Origin: Nostoc sp. FACHB-973
GTDB taxonomy: Bacteria > Cyanobacteriota > Cyanobacteriia > Cyanobacteriales > Nostocaceae
NCBI RefSeq assembly: GCF_014698115.1
Contig: NZ_JACJSJ010000093.1
Coordinates: forward strand, 1 to 33,802
Length of the DNA: 33,802 nt
Direction of reading: 5' to 3'
Shown: in pieces, positions 6,796 to 14,052 of the stretch
How the letters are laid out: every line of letters starts with the position of its first letter
Position numbering within the stretch: position 1 is the stretch's first letter
Program-made: the position numbers and the translations under genes
The notes under the pieces: model-generated
What the model was told of the DNA's origin: nothing
Seen by the model: only the letters and a program-made list of their open reading frames with translations
Database searches by the model: none

Positions 6796-8130
6796 TTATA
6801 GTTTAAATTTGGGAGAGCCTATTGGTGATTTCCTAACAGGGGTAGATGATTGATGTGGATTTTGAGCCGAACAAAAAACCCCATTCTGATCCAACTGTAA
6901 ACTCGGAGGTTCCACTACTAAAGTTTCTAATGTTACTTGACGGGGTAATTCAATTCTAAACATTGAACCAACTCCCAATTGGCTCTCAAGAAAAATTTTG
7001 CCGCCCATCATTTGTACCAGCGAATCTACAATTGCTAAACCCAGACCCGTGCCTGGATATTTACGAGTAATAGTTTGATCGACTTGGCGAAATGCTTCAA
7101 AAATATGTTTGAAATCTCTGGGTGCAATCCCAATACCTGTATCTCTAACGATGATTGCCACTCGGTTTGTAGGTAGTTCCTTAACTTCAACCCAAATCTC
7201 GCCAGACTCTGTGAACTTAATGGCGTTGGAAAGCAAATTAATTAAAATCTGTTTTACACGAACCGGATCGTTAAATCCCAAAGGATTTTGTAAGTCTGTT
7301 TGCACCAGCAATGAAAGATTTTTTGCCTCAGCTAGAGAACGCATTTCTGCTACAGCGGCATTTATTACCTTTGGGATATCAAATATTTCTGGTTTTAAGT
7401 CTAACCGTCCTGCCTCCAACTTAGAAAAATCCAGAACTTCATTTAGCAGCATCAGCAAATGCTTACCATTATTCAAGATGCGCTCAACCATATCCGCTTG
7501 TTGGTGCGTTAGTTGACCAAACTTGGGACGCAACAGTATTTGCGAAAAACCAATAATAGCATTCATTGGTGTTCTAAGTTCGTGGGACATAGTAGCCAAA
7601 AAATGCGATTTTAGGCGCGATGCCTCCAATAACTTGAAGTTTTGCCTTTGAATCTGTTGCTGTTGTCTTTCCAATTCTTGGTTCTTACGAATCAGCTGTT
7701 CGTGACTTTCTCTGAGTTGCTGGTTTGCTAAAGCTGCCTGCATTTCAGCACGATAAACGCGAATAGCGTTCCGCAAAACGTGTGCCAAGATTTCCGAAGA
7801 TATTCTAGACTTAGAAAGATAGTCTGTAGCACCAGCTTTCATTAATTCAACAGCGATTTGTTCATCTCCTTGGCCAGTTAGGACTACTAGAGGAACTTGA
7901 ATTTCCGAAGCGCGTATCTGTTGGATGAGAGTTAATCCATCCTGGTCTGGTAAGCGATAGTCGAGGAAAACACAATCATAGGTAGTACTGCTTAAGACAG
8001 AGAATGCATCATTGCCATCGCCTACCTCAGACAGATTCATTTGCACACCTGCTTTAATCAGGGCACGGCGTACTGCCATCCGGTCTACTTCGTCATCGTC
8101 TACAACCAGAATTTTCAGCGTCTCTTCCAT
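6796..8130 (-). CDS. Receiver-histidine kinase with coiled-coil linker
   Basis: 444 residues: receiver (residues 5-122; phosphoacceptor Asp57 in VFLDYRLPD, Thr85, Lys107), then a long Gln/Glu/Arg-rich coiled coil (about residues 125-172), HisKA with phospho-His183 in TMSHELRTP, and HATPase_c with N box (NLLSNAIKF), G1 (DTGIGIAP), F (IFEAFRQV) and G2 (GTGLGLAI). The last 50 residues are a low-complexity tail. Soluble, no sensor domain. It is the first gene of a likely two-gene operon with the kinase at 5632-6759. Having receivers N-terminal to kinases in both proteins suggests phosphorelay input from another kinase. Confidence 0.93.
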   Translation of the reverse strand: MEETLKILVVDDDEVDRMAVRRALIKAGVQMNLSEVGDGNDAFSVLSSTTYDCVFLDYRLPDQDGLTLIQQIRASEIQVPLVVLTGQGDEQIAVELMKAGATDYLSKSRISSEILAHVLRNAIRVYRAEMQAALANQQLRESHEQLIRKNQELERQQQQIQRQNFKLLEASRLKSHFLATMSHELRTPMNAIIGFSQILLRPKFGQLTHQQADMVERILNNGKHLLMLLNEVLDFSKLEAGRLDLKPEIFDIPKVINAAVAEMRSLAEAKNLSLLVQTDLQNPLGFNDPVRVKQILINLLSNAIKFTESGEIWVEVKELPTNRVAIIVRDTGIGIAPRDFKHIFEAFRQVDQTITRKYPGTGLGLAIVDSLVQMMGGKIFLESQLGVGSMFRIELPRQVTLETLVVEPPSLQLDQNGVFCSAQNPHQSSTPVRKSPIGSPKFKL

Positions 8131-8442
8131 CGGTTTTTATTTTCGCCGTAAAACATAGGTTGATGTATAACATTTCTCTCTTCAGATTATCCTATTAAAG
8201 AATGTAAGATTTTCTGACATCTAAAATCTGTAACTTAATTAACTAAGGCATTTTGCACGAGATCCAATATGTTCAAAATTCAAAAATCAGAATAATTCAA
8301 GAATTCAGACAATATTTACTAAATCAGTATACCAATCATACTAGACTCACGATCGTTTCTGACTTCTGAATGATAGTTGCCATAACTCTCTTTACCAAAG
8401 CAACACACTGCCTCATAGTGGGTGCTAATTTGTGACTCTAAA
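8131..8442. other. Noncoding spacer, likely promoter region of the kinase operon
   Basis: AT-rich, with no frame or hairpin of note. It should contain the promoter of the gene starting at 8130, but no confident box pair is visible. Confidence 0.4.
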
Positions 8443-8628
8443 TCAGGAAACGCAAGTGTCATTTGGCATATCTTCAAGAGGCTGGGTGTGATTGCCACCC
8501 AACATTGTAAGTATCTCTAGTTCATCTCCTGTAAGGTGAACTAAGTTAGTAATATTAATTTTGATGAATGTACACTTGACATTAACAACATCAATTTCCT
8601 TGTCCTCCGTTAGTCGTATGTTAATCAC
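8443..8628 (-). CDS. Small hypothetical protein (61 aa)
   Basis: GTG start at 8628 with AAGGA 13 bases upstream, which is further than usual. The product is acidic and shows alternating hydrophobic residues (NVKCTFIKINITNLVHLTGD) suggesting two beta strands, followed by a short helix-like ELEILTML. Composition is protein-like rather than random. I do not recognise a family. It stands 312 bases upstream of the kinase operon on the same strand. It could be a real small gene or a chance frame. Confidence 0.35.
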   Translation of the reverse strand: MINIRLTEDKEIDVVNVKCTFIKINITNLVHLTGDELEILTMLGGNHTQPLEDMPNDTCVS

Positions 8629-9113
8629 TGTTGCAGACGTTTCCTTAGGGTTAATTGATTTTGTTGTATCTTGAATCTGGTTAATTTAGCAGTTATTGGA
8701 ACTAAACTGCTAGCTGATGGCCAATCCCTCTAAAACAATTAGCAATTAACAAACTGAAAAATATTGAACTGAACACAGCAGACAAGGCTGGTATAAAGTA
8801 AAATAAAATACTTTATAGAGCTTAAAACAATTGTAAATGAGTGAGTCAACCACCGTCGTCAGTCATTAGTGAGAGTTGCACACCGTTATTGTGTACCGCA
8901 AGCTTGAGTCGTTTTACCCATGAGATTGCTCAGACGAGGCAAATAAAAAAGTACTGTGTCTACTTATTTGTAAATTTTCAGCAATCTTACCTCCTGGAAT
9001 TTGGACAACTTTCTTAATGATCGCCAGACAAATATTAGTGTTTTCCCGGCGATCGCAAACTTTCAATGTTCGGAAAATTACAAGTGTCAACTTGTTACTG
9101 CAACTATCGTGAA
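8629..9113. other. Noncoding spacer
   Basis: AT-rich, with one HIP1 octamer near 9050. No gene, terminator or repeat is supported. Confidence 0.45.
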
Positions 9114-9223
9114 CTGGGGATTGGGGATTGGGGATTGGGGACTGGGGATTGGTTATTAATTCTTATCCCTCACTCCCTCACTCCCTCACTCCCTACTCCC
9201 CCTACTCCCTCATCTCCCCAGTC
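9114..9223. repeat. Heptanucleotide tandem repeats, two opposing runs
   Basis: A run of GGGGATT/GGGGACT units (9114-9152) and a run of complementary-type CTCCCTCA/CTCCCTA units (9165-9223), separated by about a dozen AT-rich bases. The two runs are G-rich then C-rich, so the transcript could fold into a long imperfect stem. STRR family of heterocystous cyanobacteria. A 65-codon frame across it is an artefact. Confidence 0.65.
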
Positions 9224-9706
9224 CTCATTCCAAGCTTTGTACAAGATAATAGTAAATAACTAAGGGTTCATAGCAACTGAAAGCTGAATTTTGAGTAAAA
9301 AGGATTAATTTAGCATTGGTATCAATATTTCATCCTTTTTGTGCAAGTAACCATATATCTCCAGCTAGATTTGTACTCTATCTAAATATAAAAAAATAGG
9401 ATATTTATTATTTCTATCGGTGGATGCAGAGTGGTCAAAAGATCATCTATCTTTGGTTTGGGAAAATAAAACATAGGTAAGAATTCGGCGCTCAAGATGA
9501 GGCAGTGCTATAGACTGGTTTATGGACTTGCAGCAACTGCCGTTCAGAAGTCATAATTTAGAAAGAATCTAATATTATTTATATATTGATTCATTAAATT
9601 TTCTCCTGACTCTTGAACTATTGTGACTCCGGAATTCTTAACAAAGAAAGTACTTACAAAAGGTAATACTTTGAAAGATGCAAATAGTGTAAGAGCGAGT
9701 GTAGCG
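9224..9706. other. Noncoding region upstream of the NarL-type regulator
   Basis: AT-rich leader region. A GTG at 9623 opens the downstream frame 28 codons earlier, but those residues are not receiver-like. No clear promoter or operator was found. Confidence 0.4.
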
Positions 9707-10429
9707 ATGAGTGAAATTAGCATTATTTTAATTGAAGATCACGACTTAACACGGATGGGACTACGGGCTGCATTACAGTCTCACAGTGCATTAAAAGTGA
9801 TTGGTGAAGCGGCAAATGCTACTCAGGGATTAAAACTTTTGGAAACAGCGAAGCCAGATGTAGCCGTTGTGGATATTGGCTTGCCTGATATGGATGGCAT
9901 TGAACTCACGCGTAAATTCAGACGCTACCAAGCTGAAACTGGGCAAACAGCAACCAAGATTTTGATCCTCACAATGGATCACACAGAGGATGCTGTACTT
10001 GCGGCTTTTGCGGCAGGAGCAGATTCTTATTACATGAAAGAAACAAGTATCAGTAAATTAACTGAGGCTATACAAGCAACTTATGGCGGTAACTCGTGGA
10101 TTGATCCAGCGATCGCCAATGTGGTATTACGAAAGATGCGCCAAGGAATTCCTGGCGAAACCCAAACCTCTGACAAGCCGAAAACCGTAAAAATCGAAGC
10201 GCTGGCCACAGAATACGAGCAAGTTTTGGAAACATACCCCCTGACTCAACGAGAATTAGAAATCCTAGAGTTGATTGTGGCTGGGTGTAGCAACGGGCAA
10301 ATTGCCGAAAAACTCTACATCACAGTTGGTACTGTCAAAACCCATGTTCGGAATATTCTCAATAAACTTTGCGCTGATGATCGTACCCAAGCTGCTGTTA
10401 GGGCTTTGCGTTCTGGGTTGGTAGCGTGA
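9707..10429 (+). CDS. NarL/FixJ-type response regulator (REC + LuxR-type HTH)
   Basis: 240 residues from the chosen ATG. The receiver spans residues 4-125, with acidic residues Glu10 and Asp11, phosphoacceptor Asp56 in VVDIGLPD, the switch Thr in LILTMDHT, and Lys in YYMKET. A linker leads to a C-terminal LuxR-type HTH (about residues 173-235), with LTQRELEILELIVAG, the GTVKTHVRNIL recognition helix and a typical C-terminal basic helix. The start at 9707 is chosen because the receiver begins immediately after it; the frame also allows a GTG at 9623. Neither has a strong ribosome binding site. It is probably a phosphorylation-dependent transcription factor. No kinase is adjacent; targets are unknown. 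Confidence 0.9.
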   Translation: MSEISIILIEDHDLTRMGLRAALQSHSALKVIGEAANATQGLKLLETAKPDVAVVDIGLPDMDGIELTRKFRRYQAETGQTATKILILTMDHTEDAVLAAFAAGADSYYMKETSISKLTEAIQATYGGNSWIDPAIANVVLRKMRQGIPGETQTSDKPKTVKIEALATEYEQVLETYPLTQRELEILELIVAGCSNGQIAEKLYITVGTVKTHVRNILNKLCADDRTQAAVRALRSGLVA

Positions 10430-10503
10430 GCGGGGAGATGGGGGAGATGAGGGAGATGAGGGAGATGGGGGAGAATAACTCTTAACTCCTAACTCCTAAT
10501 TCA
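10430..10503. repeat. Heptanucleotide tandem repeats between convergent genes
   Basis: GGGGAGATG/AGGGAGATG units followed by AACTCCT units, filling the gap between the regulator stop and the convergent LpxB-related gene. STRR type, noncoding. Confidence 0.6.
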
Positions 10504-10520
10504 GCACTCCCAATGCCCTC

Positions 10521-11885
10521 TCATCCCAATCGTTCTTGTAAACATTCGGCAATGCGTAGTGCTGCACCTGGTTTTCCCATGCGCCGCACACCATTTTCGG
10601 CAATTATTTGCAAATTATCAGGATCTTTGAATAAGGACTGTACCATCTTTGCAACTTCCGCTGGTTGCTCAACTAAAATCAAAGATGAGCCTAAAAGCCG
10701 ACTTTGAGCTTCAGCAAAGACACGGTTATATTGAGGCCCGTTGCCAGGAATAGCGATCGCAGGTTTCCCTAAACCAATAAACTGTTCTGTAGCTGTACCT
10801 GCCATTGCGATCGCCAAATCTCCTAAATGCAAGCAGTCATTATAAGCTTTCTGTGTTAACAGTAAATATGCATTTCTTTGTTTAAATGTCAACAGATTTG
10901 CATCGGAAATTCGGATAGGAGATTCTGATGCAGTTCGCCAGCCTTGGGATTGTACACTTTGAGATAAGAGATTGCAATCTAGACTAGGGGCGATCGCACC
11001 TAAAAACACCACCGTGCCAGAAGTGTGGAAAACCGAATTTCGCTCTTGGAAACTTGTCAGCAATGCAGATACCGCAATCATAATTGTTTCCCAGTTTTTA
11101 TAGGCCTCTGGGGGACGGGAACCAGGCAAAAGAGTCACTACAAAAGGTCGAACTGTCTCCTGTTGTTGGCTAGCTTGACTATAAAATTGTGCAGATGAGA
11201 ATGTGGGTTCTAAACCATCCATCATTGGATTACCCAGATAAAAAGCTGGAATTCGCCATTGTTTTAATATTTCCGTCGTCAGTTCATCTCTGAGGAACAC
11301 TGCCCTACAACGGCGACGACTCATCAACCAACGTTCCCAAGGATGATACACTGAACCAGAAAAGTTTTCCCAAGTTACACCTTTGGATTTTTTTGGTAAC
11401 AATCCAGCTTCATCTCGCACATGATATTCTGATTTTGCCGTACCAACAAAAGCATAATTAGCACCACTAAAAGTTGCAAACAACAGTGGGACAATATCTC
11501 CCACAGCTAAAATTGCTTTTTTGTTACCTAATTTTTTTTGGGAATTTACCCAGCGGCGAATCGCTTTAATTTGGCTGAGGGTAAGTTGCAATAAACCACC
11601 GCGTACATCCCGCGCCAATTGGCGTCCATCCATATAAATAAACCCACCAGAAGGCATAGTGTGTACTGAACCGATGAAGGGAATATCCAACTGTTCGTAA
11701 GCACGTCCTTCACCCACCAGAGGTAAAGCAAAGATTTCTGGTGGGTTTGATTGTCGCAGGAGTTCTTGCAAAATTCGGACTGCAATTATATCTTCCCCAT
11801 GTCCGTTACTTAATACAAGTAACCGCAAAGGAGAAGTTGCAGTTTGTGGGTTAGAGTTTAGGGATAACCGAGATGCATTACTCAT
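10521..11885 (-). CDS. Lipid-A-disaccharide synthase-related glycosyltransferase
   Basis: A 454-residue soluble protein with a two-Rossmann-fold (GT-B) look. The N terminus LLVLSNGHGEDIIAVRILQE is the signature of the cyanobacterial LpxB-related family, with the Gly-rich loop that starts LpxB-like GT-B enzymes. GDIVPLLFA (about residues 127-135) and the C-terminal half with AMAGTATEQFIGLGKPAIA (about residues 374-392) match the nucleotide-sugar binding region; the GTATEQ segment corresponds to the LpxB donor-site loop. True LpxB is about 380 residues, and this related family is longer. The exact sugar and acceptor are not known from sequence. It starts at ATG 11885 without a strong ribosome binding site and converges with the NarL-type regulator. 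Confidence 0.85.
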   Translation of the reverse strand: MSNASRLSLNSNPQTATSPLRLLVLSNGHGEDIIAVRILQELLRQSNPPEIFALPLVGEGRAYEQLDIPFIGSVHTMPSGGFIYMDGRQLARDVRGGLLQLTLSQIKAIRRWVNSQKKLGNKKAILAVGDIVPLLFATFSGANYAFVGTAKSEYHVRDEAGLLPKKSKGVTWENFSGSVYHPWERWLMSRRRCRAVFLRDELTTEILKQWRIPAFYLGNPMMDGLEPTFSSAQFYSQASQQQETVRPFVVTLLPGSRPPEAYKNWETIMIAVSALLTSFQERNSVFHTSGTVVFLGAIAPSLDCNLLSQSVQSQGWRTASESPIRISDANLLTFKQRNAYLLLTQKAYNDCLHLGDLAIAMAGTATEQFIGLGKPAIAIPGNGPQYNRVFAEAQSRLLGSSLILVEQPAEVAKMVQSLFKDPDNLQIIAENGVRRMGKPGAALRIAECLQERLG

Positions 11886-11993
11886 AGAATCTTGCAGTAA
11901 CTATTGTGACTATCAAGTGATGCTGATATCATGCCGCAAAATTGATTTGTATTATTCTGGAGTTTAAACCAAATCACAATCACAAAGACGCAA

Positions 11994-12058
11994 AGACGCG
12001 ATAAATCGCCGTCTCTACAACAATCAATTCTTTGTAGAGACGGCGATTTATCGCGTCT
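11994..12058. repeat. Perfect 27-bp inverted repeat element
   Basis: The arms (11994-12020 and 12032-12058) begin AGACGCGATAAATCGCCGTC and are exact reverse complements around an 11-nt loop. No open reading frame. It is of the dispersed AGACGCGATAAATCG... palindrome class found in Nostoc genomes, probably a miniature mobile or processed element. A partial copy (AGACAAAGACGCAAAGACG-like bases) just upstream suggests local duplication. Confidence 0.65.
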
Positions 12059-12130
12059 GATGCCTTAAATTTCGACATAGCAGCATTCGCTTCTTGTGGT
12101 ATCTTACACCCACTGGGGGATTAAAGCTGG

Positions 12131-12249
12131 ATTACTCCCAATACGGTTCAGTTAAGGAAATTTATCGGTTGAGGTAGGCAGGGGGAGCAGGGGATACAGG
12201 GGATGCAGGGGGAGAAAAAAAGGCTTATCTGAACCGTATTGGGATTACT
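12131..12249. mobile_element. MITE-like element with 6-bp target duplication
   Basis: A 107-bp element (12137-12243) with 20-bp terminal inverted repeats that differ at one base (left CCCAATACGGTTCAGTTAAG, right the reverse complement with GATAAG). Both sides are flanked by the same hexamer ATTACT (12131-12136 and 12244-12249), the footprint expected of a transposase-mediated insertion. The interior is GGGGGAGCAGGGGATACAGG-type G-rich sequence with no frame, so it must be moved by a transposase encoded elsewhere. Confidence 0.7.
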
Positions 12250-12277
12250 CCAATCTCTACTTTTGACATCGACCTAG

Positions 12278-12965
12278 TTAAAAGACCCCGTTAGGGGAAG
12301 TGATTTGAAAACAGGGTGATGCAAGCCAGCTTGGAGAAACGTTGGCAAGTTTCAATCCCCGTTAGGGGAAGTGATTTGAAAACTGATTCAAAAATTAAGA
12401 TTTGAAGGAAAAATCCCATCAGGTTTCAATCCCCGTTAGGGGAAGTGATTTGAAAACTCAAGGGTGGTTTGAGTTAGGCTTAAGGTTACCCAGGGTTTCA
12501 ATCCCCGTTAGGGGAAGTGATTTGAAAACTGCTGTCTACGGCAACGACATCAAAGTCAAGTCGAAAGGGTTTCAATCCCCGTTAGGGGAAGTGATTTGAA
12601 AACACACGCATTACCCGACAGAAGGTGATGCGACACAGCAGTTTCAATCCCCGTTAGGGGAAGTGATTTGAAAACCCAGTACCAAAATAATTACGTTTAC
12701 CCAGAGGGGAATGGGTTTCAATCCCCGTTAGGGGAAGTGATTTGAAAACATGTAGTCCGGCTGTTCCCAACGGTCGGAGTTTCAAGTTTCAATCCCCGTT
12801 AGGGGAAGTGATTTGAAAACCGATGAGGAAGAACGCCAAGACTCCGTAAAGGAGCTGGTTTCAATCCCCGTTAGGGGAAGTGATTTGAAAACATGAAACT
12901 AAAAACATAGGCAAAACAATTCTTTCAAAAGTTTCAATCCCCGTTAGGGGAAGTGATTTGAAAAC
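12278..12965 (-). CRISPR. CRISPR array, 10 repeats and 9 spacers, no adjacent cas genes
   Basis: A 35-nt repeat (plus strand begins GTTTCAATCCCCGTTAGGGG and ends GTGATTTGAAAAC) occurs at 12278 (degenerate), 12349, 12423, 12495, 12569, 12641, 12715, 12786, 12858 and 12931. Repeats 2-10 appear identical. The nine spacers are 36-39 nt and all different. Read on the minus strand the repeat ends ATTGAAAC, the usual 8-nt handle of class 1 crRNAs, and contains the stem CCCCTAACGGGG. So the array runs on the minus strand with its leader above 12965. The degenerate copy at 12278-12312 has lost the ATTGAAAC end and lies at the trailer, as expected for the oldest repeat. The type cannot be fixed without cas genes; repeats of this form accompany type I and III systems in cyanobacteria. 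A 65-codon frame across the array is an artefact. Confidence 0.97.
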
Positions 12966-13305
12966 CCTACCCTTGTAGAACTATTACTATGACTGGGTTT
13001 GAAGGCTTCATTTTAGCGGGGGGTCTAATTTACCTGTCAATAAGCTAGATTTATTGAGAATTCAGACTAGTAGACCCTTCTCAAACTCTTACCCAGCAAG
13101 CTTTTCGCGGGGGTCAACGGAAGAATCAGGGTTTTGGCGATCGCTCTACCCCCGCTAAAAATTTGCGTATATTAAGTAAAAAGACATACTTTTACTTTCG
13201 CTTGGAAACGTGATATTAAGTTTTCAAGGTTCTGTTATGCTGCCACAAAGTATAACAAAGTACTTTGGACTTTTCACACTCTAGACCGCAAACTTAATAT
13301 AACGA
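12966..13305 (-). promoter_or_regulatory. CRISPR leader region with candidate promoter
   Basis: Read on the minus strand, TTGACA (13035-13040) and TAAAAT (13010-13015) lie 19 bp apart, about 45 bases before the first repeat: a plausible promoter for the pre-crRNA. Three copies of a G/C-rich box recur: GACCCCCCGCTAAAA (about 13011-13025), GACCCCCGCGAAAAG (13101-13115) and an inverted CTACCCCCGCTAAAAA (13146-13161). Such repeated boxes could serve the promoter or adaptation machinery. No reading frame. Confidence 0.55.
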
Positions 13306-13606
13306 AATGAGAAAGCAAACTGGGATTTGAGTAAGTCAAATGGCATTTTGAGAAAGTCAAAGCTTGTTTTACTTGCGGAAAACACCAAAATGAGAAAGCA
13401 AACTGGGATTTGAGTAAGTCAAATGGCATTTTGAGAAAGTCAAAGCTTGTTTTACTTGCGGAAAACACCAAAATGAGAAAGCAAACTGGGGTTTGAGTAA
13501 GTCAAATGGCATTTTGAGTAAGTCAAAGCTTGTTTTACTTGCGGAAAACACCAAAATGAGAAAGCAAACTGGGGTTTGAGAAAGTCAAATGGCATTTTGA
13601 GAAAGT
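13306..13606. repeat. 83-bp tandem repeat, 3.6 copies, with phased dyads
   Basis: Copies start at 13306, 13389, 13472 and 13555 (each AATGAGAAAGCAAACTGGG...). Within each are two TTTGA-N5-TCAAA inverted repeats 21 bp apart. Seven intact dyads occur at 13326, 13347, 13409, 13430, 13492, 13513 and 13575, and an eighth at 13596 is broken. A unit of 83 bp is not a multiple of three, so the minus-strand frames that run through it are not a protein repeat. It lies just beyond the CRISPR leader. No gene on either side explains it. Confidence 0.85.
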
Positions 13607-13610
13607 AATT

Positions 13611-13858
13611 GCGGATTTTGCTTATTGAATTTAGTCAAAAAATGAAGTTTAGATGAAGTTATTGGAAATATTGCTGATAAATGCTGATGATTTTTTATCT
13701 CTGTAGCTTAAAGTATATATTTATACTTTTTCAAGAATAAAAAAGGCGATCGCAAGCTTCAATGATAAACTCTATGTCTTTAAACGACAGATTCATTTTA
13801 ATTTTCCTAGGGACTTCCAATTAAAAAACATCCCATCCCCGGGGGACGCTCCGCGAAC
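13611..13858. other. Noncoding spacer
   Basis: AT-rich, with one HIP1 octamer near 13746 and a GGGGGACGCTCCGCGAACG repeat fragment at 13841-13859 abutting the palindrome. No gene. Confidence 0.45.
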
Positions 13859-13886
13859 GTAGGGGCGCACAGCTGTGCGCCCCTAC
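13859..13886. repeat. 28-bp perfect palindrome (GTAGGGG type)
   Basis: GTAGGGGCGCACAG is followed directly by its reverse complement CTGTGCGCCCCTAC. It is one of three same-sized palindromes in the window sharing GTAGGG...CCCTAC ends but with different centres (also 17895-17922 and 20106-20133). Dispersed cyanobacterial element. Confidence 0.7.
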
Positions 13887-13918
13887 AACGTGGTCTATTT
13901 ACCTGAAAATTGCTGTAA

Positions 13919-13952
13919 GTAGTGGACTGTCTAGGCTAAAATAGTCCACTAC
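13919..13952. terminator. Hairpin downstream of the radical SAM gene
   Basis: GTAGTGGACT and AGTCCACTAC form a perfect 10-bp stem with a 14-nt loop. It lies about 100 bases beyond the stop codon of the minus-strand gene ending at 14053. The T-rich tail is on the plus strand, so its direction is uncertain. Confidence 0.4.
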
Positions 13953-14052
13953 AGTAATTTTATTTTTAATTTATAAATGACCTCTGAAATGCTGGATTCG
14001 GATAACGGCTAATAGTAATTTTTTAACTCTTACCTATTAACCGTTACCCCAT

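Noticed and set aside
12402..12599. Plus-strand 65-codon frame with repeated SIPVRGSDLKT peptide
   Set aside because: It lies wholly within the CRISPR array; the repeated peptide is just the repeat unit translated.
13274..13554. Minus-strand frames with repeated SFDLLKMPFDLLK peptides
   Set aside because: They come from the 83-bp tandem repeat. The period is not a multiple of three, so the frame cannot be a repeat protein, and there is no ribosome binding site.
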